NCBI GenBank assembly: GCA_041389725.1 | Contig: JAWKRG010000003.1 | Location: forward strand, 930,001-994,000 | Source: Polyangiaceae bacterium | GTDB taxonomy: Bacteria > Myxococcota_A > Polyangia > Polyangiales > Polyangiaceae | Reading direction: 5' to 3' | Length of the DNA: 64,000 bases | Shown here: in pieces, positions 53,231-61,354 of the stretch | Numbering within the stretch: position 1 is the first letter of the stretch | How the letters are laid out: every line of letters starts with the position of its first letter | Notes under the pieces: generated by a model | The model's database searches: none | Told to the model about the DNA's origin: nothing | The model's input: the letters and a program-made list of their open reading frames with translations, nothing else | Made by a program: the position numbers and the translations under genes

Positions 53231-53252
53231 GATACTTTGCATGACAAGTATC
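53231..53252. promoter_or_regulatory. palindrome GATACTT-N8-AAGTATC, copy 2
   Basis: Identical to the palindrome at 52864, including the 8-base centre; 49 bases after dispersed repeat copy 2. Confidence 0.5.
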
Positions 53253-53446
53253 TCGGGCGGCGCAGGAGCCCTTCATCCCGCCACTCCATCTTCCCGAGCC
53301 CTAGCCAAGCCCGAACCGACGACGCGGAGGCCAACAACAGGGAACGACGCAGGCAGCTCGGAAGGCGGCAGGCCAGCACGGGCGAAACCTCCAACAGGCC
53401 GGGTAGCTCCGCTCGCGCACTGCGTGGGCATGCAAACCCGAAGCTT

Positions 53447-54196
53447 TCACTCGTCGCGCACGACACGGATGACTACCCACGCGTTGGGCAGCGGGATTCC
53501 GTCGTGCGCTCGTGGCTCTTGTGGCCTTTCTGCACCAAAGGATCGGACAACCATGGCGTCCCGTTTGACGCCCATTTCGATCAACTTCTTCCGCACGGTT
53601 TGCACCCGGTGGTCTGCCAAACGCGTCGGGTCTGGTTCGGACTCGTCAGCGTGACCTTCGAGTAGTATCTGTACGTCGGGTTGCTGACGGTGGCCGTCCG
53701 CCACTACGGGGAGGACCTTCGCAAGCATGTCGTTCGACAGGACGCTCGAGCCTGGCTTGAACAACACGTAGTACGTAGAGTCCTTTCCCCACGGAATCAT
53801 CAGCGGTTTCCTCTTTTCGCACTCCCATCTCGACGCGGCGCAACGGCAATGTCGACCCGTGTCGGCGCGCATGGTTTCGGTGCCGTTCGCGCGCCAGTTG
53901 CCCTGGGCAAAACACATGTCGAGAGCGGGCTGGCAGTACGTCTTGCCTCCGAAGCAGCCGCACCGCCGTTCACCGTACAGAAACGAGTCGTACGAGTCGT
54001 ACGAGTAACTTTCGTGTCGGCAACCTGTAGCCGTATGTCGAACGAGAGGGCTCGGCTCGCCGCGAGGCGCCGTTGCAGTTGGAACTTGGCGCTGTTGCGG
54101 TTTGATCACAGGACCACTCGCGGGCGCGCAAGCCACCGCACACAATGAAGCCGAGCTCCACAAGGCCCAGCAGATCGCCGGAGTTTCCGCCCGCAT
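53447..54196 (-). CDS. OmpA-family lipoprotein
   Basis: 249 residues; ATG 54196, lipobox AVAC near residue 23. The middle has a Cys-rich segment (CGCFGGKTYCQPALDMC and CRCAASRWEC) and a Ser/Tyr/Asp cluster. The last 110 residues form an OmpA C-terminal peptidoglycan-binding domain (YVLFKPGSSVLSNDML, LEGHADESE, LADHRVQTVRKKLIEMGV). It should link outer membrane to peptidoglycan. The Cys-rich insert is not part of the standard family. Probably follows the 54321-54785 gene in an operon. Confidence 0.85.
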   Translation of the reverse strand: MRAETPAICWALWSSASLCAVACAPASGPVIKPQQRQVPTATAPRGEPSPLVRHTATGCRHESYSYDSYDSFLYGERRCGCFGGKTYCQPALDMCFAQGNWRANGTETMRADTGRHCRCAASRWECEKRKPLMIPWGKDSTYYVLFKPGSSVLSNDMLAKVLPVVADGHRQQPDVQILLEGHADESEPDPTRLADHRVQTVRKKLIEMGVKRDAMVVRSFGAERPQEPRAHDGIPLPNAWVVIRVVRDE

Positions 54197-54320
54197 CTGA
54201 CCCTGTCACGATGCGCTGTCCCATAGGCATGCGCAAGTCCGCCCCGTGTATCAAAGCGTGCTGCTGTGCGTTGTCCTTGGCCGCGATGCGCGTGGGCTGA
54301 CCGTCTCGAAGCCGCCCAAG

Positions 54321-54785
54321 TCACATCCCCAGCGAGGACTCCCGCCACACGCATTGCTTGGTGGCGCTGCAGACACTTTGGTCGAGCCCCATACAGTGCT
54401 TCGGTGTGCCCCGACATCCGTTGCCCCAGGTGCACATCGGATCGGCCTGGCACTCCAATTGCGCCGTGTGGAGACAGGACTCTTGTCGAGATGGGAATTC
54501 CGTCGAACTCCATTTGCACTGGATCACATCCCAGTCGCAGTGTGGGAGAGCATCGCATGGGCCCCGATCCAGCCCTTCGCACTCGACGAAATCGCAGCCC
54601 GGGCCAGCAACACACCCCGTTGTTTGGTCGCAGCCCACTACTCCTCGCTCCCGACAGGCTGTGCGGTCGTCGGCGCCTGCCTCACAGTGGTCGTCCGAGA
54701 GCAGGCACGCTTCGGTGCCCAGGGGCGTGAGCAACGCGAGTCCCAGGGCCATCAGCAACCGGCCTCGCGCGGAGGTTTGGTTCAT
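54321..54785 (-). CDS. Cys-rich secreted protein
   Basis: 154 residues; ATG 54785 followed by a signal peptide (LLMALGLALLTPLG). About 20 Cys in the mature part, in units such as CEGLDRGPCDALPHCDW and CQADPMCTWGNGC that resemble EGF- or PSI-like disulfide modules. A lipobox is not clear (GTEAC is possible). Function unknown; 125 bases upstream of the OmpA-like gene on the same strand. Confidence 0.7.
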   Translation of the reverse strand: MNQTSARGRLLMALGLALLTPLGTEACLLSDDHCEAGADDRTACRERGVVGCDQTTGCVAGPGCDFVECEGLDRGPCDALPHCDWDVIQCKWSSTEFPSRQESCLHTAQLECQADPMCTWGNGCRGTPKHCMGLDQSVCSATKQCVWRESSLGM

Positions 54786-55030
54786 TTTGCGACCTTCTCG
54801 ATCTGCCGGGCGTCGCCCCTAGCCCGGTGGACAGAGAGAAACCGTGCTCTCGACGATTCGAGTCGAAGATCGTCGTCGCCCGAATGTGAGCCAATGTCGA
54901 ACGTCGGCCCGCTGCCGGGTGCCAGTGCGAGATACCCAACACCGCGTGACCTGTCCCAACCCCACTTCCCCAACATGTCTGTGATGCTGTCACCCGAGCC
55001 AACCTTGTCAAGAGGAGGAGAAGCGTTCAA
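54782..55030 (-). CDS. possible small hypothetical protein upstream of Cys-rich gene
   Basis: An open frame whose TGA overlaps the next ATG as ATGA. Start is TTG at 55030, or ATG at 54976 giving 64 residues beginning MLGKWGWDRSRG. No family, no signal peptide. The stop-start overlap is the only support; it may be remnant or chance. Confidence 0.3.
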   Translation of the reverse strand: MNASPPLDKVGSGDSITDMLGKWGWDRSRGVGYLALAPGSGPTFDIGSHSGDDDLRLESSRARFLSVHRARGDARQIEKVAK

Positions 55031-55453
55031 GCAGCACTTCGTGCGGTGGATGCGCCAAACGACTCGAGCGCACGCCGCTGGGCGTTATCGCACTCCCACC
55101 TCCGCGAGACGGGCCCTCCAACCGGCCCGCCGCCTCCGCCGAGCTCGCGCGTCTGTGCGTCGGCGCAACTGGCGCGCTCGCCAGGTGCACACAACCACGC
55201 CACCTTCGCTGGTCAAGTCTGTCCTAGACAAGCACCGCGCTGGAGGCACCGAGATGTGATGGTGTGAAGCTACACTCGGGGTGCGTCGACATGGGCGACA
55301 GCGATACCTGGAATGACGACGTGGAGACGCGCGCTAGCATCGAATTGGAGATGCAGCCTCACAGGAGAGGCGAACCAGTTCTCCGACATGGCGGTCACGA
55401 CGACGCCTGGCTAGACTCTAGCAGGGCGCGACAGGTGGATCGGCCTCGGCGGG
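55031..55453. other. 423-bp region without a recognised gene
   Basis: Holds the third dispersed repeat and, after it, a degenerate relative of the palindrome (GCGATACCTGGAATGACGACG near 55303). The region should also contain the promoter of the lipoprotein gene at 55487. Confidence 0.5.
55162..55240. repeat. 79-bp dispersed repeat, copy 3
   Basis: Same length and order as copies 1 and 2 with about ten substitutions, 2 kb away, same strand. Confidence 0.85.
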
Positions 55454-55507
55454 AGCACAATGAAGCCAGGACTCGGCGGAAGCACAATGAAGCCAGGACT
55501 CGGCGGG
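55454..55507 (+). repeat. 27-bp tandem duplication spanning a start codon
   Basis: Two units (55454-55480, 55481-55507) of AGCACAATGAAGCCAGGACT plus CGGCGGA. Each has the ATG and the purine-rich bases before it, so the gene has two in-frame starts (55460 and 55487). Confidence 0.92.
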
Positions 55508-56170
55508 ACACTTCTTTTGGCCGTGGGCATGATGCTCGGAGTAGCGGCTTGTGGCAGTCAGCACCCACCCGTGGTCGAAGCAGACAACGCGACCACGACG
55601 CCCCCTAACAAAGAGCAGCCACTTCCGTGCACGTGGTCCGGCCCGATCGATCCCACGAACTGGAAGACCGGACTGGACTCGATGTTCACCTCGGTGCCAA
55701 CGCCGAAAGGCGCTGAATGCTTCAAAGACCTCGGGTGCGCGTTCCGTAGCGAGCGCCTGCCCGCATGTCCCGCTGGCGCAGCCGATCCAGCGCGACACGC
55801 ATGCAAGCGGTGGGATGCTGAGCGAGTTGGCCCCAAGCTCAACGGCTCGACGATAGCGCTTGTCGGGCCAATGCACTCGGGAGCGACTGAGCCTCGCATA
55901 CTGGTGTACTGCCCGAACCGCTGCTGCGAACTCGGCTGCTGCCCCGAGCCAGAGCGGAGGCTGTTCATCGACGGGGTCCAGCTGGTGGACACGCGACGTC
56001 TGACCGCTTTCAGCTGCCAAGGCGACAAGTCCCTCTGGTGTTGCGACTATGTGGCGGAACCGGAGTCGGAGGTCGTAGCAGTCGGCACTTGGCTGGCCCT
56101 CGATGAAACCGCGCCTCCCGTCCTAGTGAACCCGTGGCTTTGTTCGCGACCCACCGCCGCTGTCAAGTGA
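55487..56170 (+). CDS. Cys-rich lipoprotein, unknown
   Basis: 227 residues from the second of two duplicated starts (55460 adds nine residues). Lipobox VAAC near residue 19, then a Thr/Pro linker and a domain with about 14 Cys (GAECFKDLGC, YCPNRCCELGCCPEPE, WCCDY). The arrangement of adjacent Cys pairs is notable. No family recognised. Converges on the Uma2 gene. Confidence 0.72.
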   Translation: MKPGLGGTLLLAVGMMLGVAACGSQHPPVVEADNATTTPPNKEQPLPCTWSGPIDPTNWKTGLDSMFTSVPTPKGAECFKDLGCAFRSERLPACPAGAADPARHACKRWDAERVGPKLNGSTIALVGPMHSGATEPRILVYCPNRCCELGCCPEPERRLFIDGVQLVDTRRLTAFSCQGDKSLWCCDYVAEPESEVVAVGTWLALDETAPPVLVNPWLCSRPTAAVK

Positions 56171-56383
56171 AGGGCCACCGCGCCGACGGCTTCACGGCGC
56201 CCCCCATGCCGCCGCCTCGCGTACCGCTTCTTGGTGCGCAGCGCGCCCCTGCTTGGCAGCGTGGGAGGCGAGGGCCCCGGCGCCGAGGGTCGAGACCCAA
56301 CAACAACAACACCCGGAGGAACCGCGGACCAAGGAGCATGCTCGAACTGCCGAGTTACGTGAGGCAGTTCGCTCTGAGACTCG

Positions 56384-56950
56384 TCACTCCTGCAACGACT
56401 GCGCGACGGTGTAGAGTTCCGTGACATCGAAGGAGATGCCGTCGCCCAGCGAAGCCCGCTCGCCAGCGCGCACCTCTCTTTCGGACCAGCTCGCACCGCT
56501 TCGAGTGACCACGGTGACCTGTCGACGACGGTGAGAAACGATCGCGACCGCTTGGAGGGACGGCAGTTGCTTGTACTGGCTGAGCTTGTCGCCTCGATCG
56601 TAGTCCTCGGTCGAAGGACTGGTGACCTCTACCAAGAAGCGCGGGTTGACGATGGCATTGGGATCGTCAGGTGCGGGTTCGGCGCCACCACACACGATGG
56701 AGAGATCCGGGTAAGTCGTCAGGTCGGTGGCGAGGACACGGACTTTGACGTCAGACGAATACAAGACGCACCCCTCGGGAAGTGAGCCAGTAATGAGGCG
56801 GACGAACTGCATGGCGAGCGCACCATGTTCTGGCGTGCCTCCCGCCATGGCGAAGATCTCACCTTCGGAGAACTCGAGCTTCAGGGGTGACTCCGACTGC
56901 AGGCGGAGGTAGTCCGCGTACGTGTTGCGATATCGGCGCGCCGTGGTCAC
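56384..56950 (-). CDS. Uma2-family (DUF820) putative endonuclease
   Basis: 188 residues from GTG 56950 (frame open to 56986). Uma2 pattern: YADYLRLQ, LEFSEGEIFAMAGGTPEHGALA, TYPDLSIVCG, FLVEVTSPSTEDYDRGDKLSQYKQLPSL. The PD-(D/E)xK-type residues (Asp of YPDLSI, Glu of LVEVTS) are present. The family is widespread in cyanobacteria and myxobacteria with no firm role. Confidence 0.88.
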   Translation of the reverse strand: MTTARRYRNTYADYLRLQSESPLKLEFSEGEIFAMAGGTPEHGALAMQFVRLITGSLPEGCVLYSSDVKVRVLATDLTTYPDLSIVCGGAEPAPDDPNAIVNPRFLVEVTSPSTEDYDRGDKLSQYKQLPSLQAVAIVSHRRRQVTVVTRSGASWSEREVRAGERASLGDGISFDVTELYTVAQSLQE

Positions 56951-57002
56951 GCTCCTAGTGTAGGCCGATTTCACGGGCTGGACCACGGTGTCGCTTCCTA
57001 CT

Positions 57003-57440
57003 TCACTTCTCGAGCCAACGCGCGAAGCCGCCGAGCTGTGCGCGTCCCACCACCTCGGCCTGGGCTTTGAGGCGGCGAGCTAGCCGCGGGCTCACCGTGA
57101 GAACCCCGGTCCACACCTCGTGGGAAACGATGCGAGTGCCGTCGCCGTCTTCTTCGAAGCGGAAGGCATGTCGCGCATGCAACAGACGATTGCCGCCACC
57201 CCACACGATCTCGTGCGGCGCGTCGACTTCGAACACGTCCACGGGAACTGGCACGCGAAGCGGCCCGGTGTCGAGCTCGACGCGAACTCGGTCCCCGGCG
57301 CGCAGCCCGCGTTCCGGTCCGGACTTGGGACGGAACTCACGCGGCATGAAGTAGCGCCAGTTTCGAAAATCCACGAAGCGCTCGAAGGCAAGAGCACGCT
57401 GAACGGGTACTCGGCACTCGGCGACGGCGATGACGCTCAT
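57003..57440 (-). CDS. SRPBCC (START-like) family protein
   Basis: 145 residues with the helix-grip pattern: N-terminal strand VIAVAECRVPVQRALAFERFVDFRNW, long beta hairpin region with RVRVELDTGPL and PHEIVWGGG, HAFRFEEDGDGTRIVSHEVWTG, and a long C-terminal helix. Members bind lipids or other hydrophobic ligands or act in polyketide/cofactor chemistry; ligand unknown. Confidence 0.8.
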   Translation of the reverse strand: MSVIAVAECRVPVQRALAFERFVDFRNWRYFMPREFRPKSGPERGLRAGDRVRVELDTGPLRVPVPVDVFEVDAPHEIVWGGGNRLLHARHAFRFEEDGDGTRIVSHEVWTGVLTVSPRLARRLKAQAEVVGRAQLGGFARWLEK

Positions 57441-57556
57441 GGCTGCGACGCTAGCAGAAGGCGCAGCGCCGCATGGCCCCTCATGGCTGCTAGCAGAAGG
57501 CGCAGCCCCGCACGGACGCTCATGGCTGCGACGCTAGCCGAAGGCGGCCGCACCCC
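57436..57556. repeat. three imperfect tandem copies of a ~40-bp unit
   Basis: Units starting CTCATGGCTGC at 57436, 57480 and 57519, each followed by GCTAGC(A/C)GAAGGCG. They begin at the start codon of the SRPBCC gene and fill its upstream region, so they likely affect its promoter or leader. Confidence 0.85.
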
Positions 57557-57723
57557 TCGCGGGAAGGTACCCGGCGCGCCTGGGTCAAAGTCAGGATAGA
57601 ATGCGCGCACGTGGCCACGGTTTCGTCGAAAGCGGCGCTCGACGCCCTCGAGCGCGTCCTTCGTGACGGGGCGGCAAGCAACGGCCTCGAATGCGTCGGG
57701 GACGCGGGGAAGACCAGGTTCGC

Positions 57724-58257
57724 ATGAAGATAGAGCAGTGGAGCGACTGGCACGCTGAGTACGCAGAGGCAACCGTAGTGGAACCGTTCAGCGACGTGGC
57801 GCACTTCGTCATCACCGACAGCGCGCACGTCGGCGACCGCTGGGAAACGGAGTACTCGCCGGAGTTCGGCGAAGCGGCGAAGCTCGGGTTACTGGGTGAC
57901 GACACGGACATCCACGAGCTGTCGCGTCGGGGCGTGGCCATCGTGGTGAGGACCGGGAGCGATGGCGAGTGGTCCGTCCCGGTGCGCGTGCATCGCGAGC
58001 GCCCCAAGGAATTGCCAGAAGGCGCCAAGTCCCTGTTGTGCCCGCTGACGGTGACGAGCGGGCGCGCTCTCGTGCACTGCGCCTGCTACGTGATCGAAGC
58101 CGGGGAGCAGCAAAGCGTGACGGTGCCGCCAGGACACTACTCCGTGCGCGTATGCCGGCTCGACTACGACGCAGCGGATGCGCCGACGTTCGTCGTCGAT
58201 CTGTGGCCAGCCACAGTGCAAGACGAGGCCGAGTACCGCTGGGAGTGGCTGGACTGA
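57724..58257 (+). CDS. conserved hypothetical protein, 177 aa
   Basis: ATG 57724. No signal or membrane segment; acidic, mostly beta (SVPVRVHRE, GHYSVRVCRLDYD, FVVDLWP). I do not recognise a family, though the overall shape resembles competence protein ComJ-like or immunity-type small beta proteins. No toxin gene is next to it. Confidence 0.6.
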   Translation: MKIEQWSDWHAEYAEATVVEPFSDVAHFVITDSAHVGDRWETEYSPEFGEAAKLGLLGDDTDIHELSRRGVAIVVRTGSDGEWSVPVRVHRERPKELPEGAKSLLCPLTVTSGRALVHCACYVIEAGEQQSVTVPPGHYSVRVCRLDYDAADAPTFVVDLWPATVQDEAEYRWEWLD

Positions 58258-58348
58258 ATCGCACGCCGACTACGGCACGACTGCGAAGCACCTTGGCGCT
58301 CACGCCCCACTGCAACTTCACCGACGCGACGCACGCTGGCGTCACCCG

Positions 58349-58421
58349 CTGCGTCCCAGGACACCCACGCCGCTGCGTCCCAGGACACCTACGCCGCCGT
58401 AGTCCCAGGACACCTACGCCG
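58349..58421. repeat. three tandem copies of a 24-25-bp unit
   Basis: CTGCGTCCCAGGACACCYAC plus GCCG at 58349 and 58373, and a variant with CCGTAGTCCC at 58397. The last copy runs into the 3' end of the 58414 gene. Confidence 0.88.
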
Positions 58422-59358
58422 CCGCGGCGCCGTACGCTTCGGCCACGGCTAGCTCGCTGGGATCCACGAAGTCTTCGAGTTCGGCGAGGGCGCCGGTGGC
58501 GCGGACCGTCGCGCCCAGGCGCAGCGCTGCGGCGCGGGCCACGGTGGCCACCAAGGGGTGCGGACACGCAGCGAGGGGCAGCAGCTCCGCAATTGCGCCT
58601 CGCGCGCCGATTTCCGCCGCCAAGATCGCCGCAAAGGGGCGTGGATCGGCAGCGCTGGGGTGCACGCCGCCGAGCACGTGGCGCAGTTGCGACTCCGCGT
58701 CCGAGGATGCTGCGGCTCCGCGCACGCGGCGATAGCTTGCGGGCGGCAAGGTGAGCCGCTCCGTCAACGCGCCCTTGGCGAGGGCGTAGCGAGACTCGGC
58801 GAGCAAGCGCTCGAACACTGGGTCGAGAGGATCCTCCAAGCCGAGCTTGCCTTCCAAGTCCAAAGCGATCGGTCGCGAAGCTTCCTCCGCGTAGTGCTGC
58901 AGGTGCGCCTCGAGCGATTCGAGGCCCACGGCTCCCGGGGCTCGCCCGACGAACAGCTCTCGCTCGGTCCGCACGCGCACGACGCTCCAGCGAATGGCCG
59001 GCGTTGCGTGATCCATCTCGTGCACGTAGCGCACATCGATGGCCTGCACCGCAGCCCAGCGCAGCACGCGTGGACTGGGTTCGTCGTGCACGATGATCCC
59101 CCAGGGCACGATCGACAGACGCGCCGAGCGCTCCCCGCCCGAAGGCTGCAACGGACCGAGTCCGCGCACGGCCAACAGCGCCGAAAGCGACCCGGCCACC
59201 GCGGCCGCGATCACCGTGGAAGGCTCCGCGCCTGCCATCGCCACGCCCAAACCAAACGCGCCGAAGCCCGCGCCCAAGCCCAGGCGGCGCGCGCGTCGCG
59301 GATCCGGTCCAGGTTCCAGACCGACGTAGCGGAAATCCGGGGGCGGCGCCGTGCCCAT
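58414..59358 (-). CDS. membrane protein, unknown
   Basis: 314 residues from ATG 59358. Two adjacent hydrophobic helices (about 26-45 and 48-66) form a hairpin anchor, followed by a PH-like beta region (LSIVPWGIIVHDEPSPRVLRWAAVQAI, RWSVVRVRTERELFVG) and an Ala-rich helical C-terminus. The beta part resembles bacterial PH domains of the YdbT kind. Function unknown. The last codons overlap a tandem repeat. Confidence 0.6.
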   Translation of the reverse strand: MGTAPPPDFRYVGLEPGPDPRRARRLGLGAGFGAFGLGVAMAGAEPSTVIAAAVAGSLSALLAVRGLGPLQPSGGERSARLSIVPWGIIVHDEPSPRVLRWAAVQAIDVRYVHEMDHATPAIRWSVVRVRTERELFVGRAPGAVGLESLEAHLQHYAEEASRPIALDLEGKLGLEDPLDPVFERLLAESRYALAKGALTERLTLPPASYRRVRGAAASSDAESQLRHVLGGVHPSAADPRPFAAILAAEIGARGAIAELLPLAACPHPLVATVARAAALRLGATVRATGALAELEDFVDPSELAVAEAYGAAAA

Positions 59359-59455
59359 CAGTGAAGCATAGCCGCGTCGGCCACCCCGCGCATGGAGGGC
59401 ATGGCCATCACGGGTCGGTATTGCGTTCGTCGGAGTTCTCGGCTTCTGTGCCCTC

Positions 59456-61219
59456 GTGGCCCTGCTCAAGACCCGTCCCGAGCTGAAGCTCTACGCGCCC
59501 TCGGAAGTGCGCCCAGGCGACAGCTTCATCGCGGAAGTCGTGGTCAACGCTCGTCGTCCGGTCCCGGTGGATCGGCTCAGCGCCCGGCTCATCGGCGAAG
59601 AGCGCGTGACCATCGGCTCGGGCAAGAACAGTCGCACGGCGCGCAAGCGCTGGCTGTCCTTGGAAGCACAGCTGAGCGGCAAGAGTCGCATGGTGGGAGA
59701 ACGCCGCTATCGCGCGCGCTTCGACGTCCCTGCGGACGTACCGCCCAGCTACAAGGGATGCCAAGCGTCGATCGAGTATTGGATCGAGCTACATGCCGAC
59801 ATTCCGTGGTGGCCGGATGCGCGCGCCAGCTTCGTCATCCCCGTGGTGCATCCAGCGGGGCAAGTCGTGTCGCAGCCGCTGGTGTTCTCGTCACGACCCT
59901 CGGGGCCGAAGGGCAAGGAGCCTCACATCGAGGCCAGCATCGACGATGCTTATTTGAGTCCTGGCGGTGTAATCGAGGGGCGCGTGGCCCTCAGCAACGT
60001 GGACAGCAACCGTTACTACGGCATCCAGGTTCATCTGCGTGGCAAGCAAACAGCGAAGATCCGGCGCTCACGCTCGTCTTCCTGGTGCTTCGAATACACC
60101 TTGAACGTTCCTCTCGCACGGGCGGTCGAAGGGGAACCCATCCCCTTCCGAATGCGCATCCCGGCCGTTCCACCCAGCCAGCAGAGCACGCACTTCAGCC
60201 TGGAGTGGGTGCTCGAGGTGCGTGCCCGCAGACGCTTCGCCATGGATGAAGTCGTTGGCGCGCGAGTGGTGGTGGTGCCCGCCGACAGCCAACGCCCCAA
60301 GAGCAAACGCGTCCTGCCCCCCAGCGTCGGCTCGCCCCGAGTCGCTGCGTTGTGGCAAGCGGTCGCGGCGGAGTTGGGTCTGCGCTTCGACGGGTCGAGC
60401 CTGCAAGGCCGCGTCAACGACACCGAGGTGCAAGTCGTCCGGGATTCGCACGACGGCGGCACCTATTTGACGGGCACCCTCACCTTCGAGGATCTGGGCT
60501 TGGGCTTGGATGCCGGCCCCCTGGGCGGCTTCAGTCGCTACGTGTCTGGCGAGCCGCGGGTGCAGTGGCCGAACGACCGCCACTACTTCACCGGACGCGA
60601 TCTCGGACAGGTCGAGCCCTTTGCCAAGGCGTGGTTGGCGCGGAACTTTCCGCACGAGTTGGTGGACGCCGACGACCAGACCCTCGTGATCCAACACAAG
60701 GGTGGGGGTCGCACCGCTGAGGAGCTCAAACGCTTCACCATCGACATCTTTGAATTGGCGCGCAACCTGGCTGTGGCGCGCGCACAGATCCTAGCCCCCA
60801 CCTGCTTTTCGCGAACGGCGGTCCAGCAGTGGCAGCGCCTTGCCGCCGAGCTCGGCAGCACCCTGCGCCTCGGCGACATGTCCGTCGTCGGAACCTACGA
60901 GGGGCGCAAGGCTAGCGTGCTCACGGTCTGGTCCGAGCGCGCGCCCGCGCATACGCGAATCGAGCTGGAACCCCAGCACGCCATCGCCGAGCGTGAGCAA
61001 GTCGTCTGGTCGAAGGGCGAGGAGCTGCCGGGCACGCGCCGCGAAGTCCGCGCCGCCTTCGAGCGCGTGTGTCAGGGCGCACTGGAGTGCAAGGCGGAGA
61101 CACAGCGCCTCTGCGTCGCCATTCCCGCGCCGCTGCGCAAGTCCACGGACGTGTTCGAACGACTGGCAGCGCTGGTCGATCTGGAGCTCGCACTGCTGAA
61201 GCGTCGCGGATACCGCTGA
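59456..61219 (+). CDS. arrestin-like fold protein with C-terminal extension
   Basis: 587 residues from GTG 59456. Residues 5-130 and 145-265 form two beta-sandwich halves in the manner of arrestin/SpoOM-type proteins (LYAPSEVRPGDSFIAEVVV, YRARFDVPADVPPSYKG, IEYWIELHADIPWW; then SPGGVIEGRVALSNVDSNR, LEWVLEVRARRRFAMDE). The remaining 300 residues are an unrecognised pair of similar alpha/beta units (AALWQAVAAELGLRF and VQQWQRLAAELGSTLRLG head each), suggesting an internal duplication. No signal. Role unknown. Confidence 0.75.
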   Translation: MALLKTRPELKLYAPSEVRPGDSFIAEVVVNARRPVPVDRLSARLIGEERVTIGSGKNSRTARKRWLSLEAQLSGKSRMVGERRYRARFDVPADVPPSYKGCQASIEYWIELHADIPWWPDARASFVIPVVHPAGQVVSQPLVFSSRPSGPKGKEPHIEASIDDAYLSPGGVIEGRVALSNVDSNRYYGIQVHLRGKQTAKIRRSRSSSWCFEYTLNVPLARAVEGEPIPFRMRIPAVPPSQQSTHFSLEWVLEVRARRRFAMDEVVGARVVVVPADSQRPKSKRVLPPSVGSPRVAALWQAVAAELGLRFDGSSLQGRVNDTEVQVVRDSHDGGTYLTGTLTFEDLGLGLDAGPLGGFSRYVSGEPRVQWPNDRHYFTGRDLGQVEPFAKAWLARNFPHELVDADDQTLVIQHKGGGRTAEELKRFTIDIFELARNLAVARAQILAPTCFSRTAVQQWQRLAAELGSTLRLGDMSVVGTYEGRKASVLTVWSERAPAHTRIELEPQHAIAEREQVVWSKGEELPGTRREVRAAFERVCQGALECKAETQRLCVAIPAPLRKSTDVFERLAALVDLELALLKRRGYR

Positions 61220-61354
61220 ATCCAGGGCAATTGCCGCGGCCCAGAGCGCACAGCGCCGATCATCCGTGGGTTTCTGGACGGTCGAACCTGTTCACGCGCA
61301 GTTGTGCTCCCTAGGGTGGAGGCAGCAATTGGGTTCCCTCAGAAAGGCAGGTTG

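Larger units (their letters stand above)
52642..53446. other. 805-bp repeat-rich region without a recognised gene
   Basis: Contains two copies of a 79-bp dispersed repeat and two identical palindromes, arranged repeat-palindrome, repeat-palindrome. The minus strand has partly coding-like stretches (for example reading TDFTSEGGVVACCWTARQLR in both repeats), but no start or family is evident. Confidence 0.6.

Noticed and set aside
57724..58257. Immunity protein of a toxin system
   Set aside because: No toxin or polymorphic secretion gene adjacent; similarity is only a general beta-rich look.
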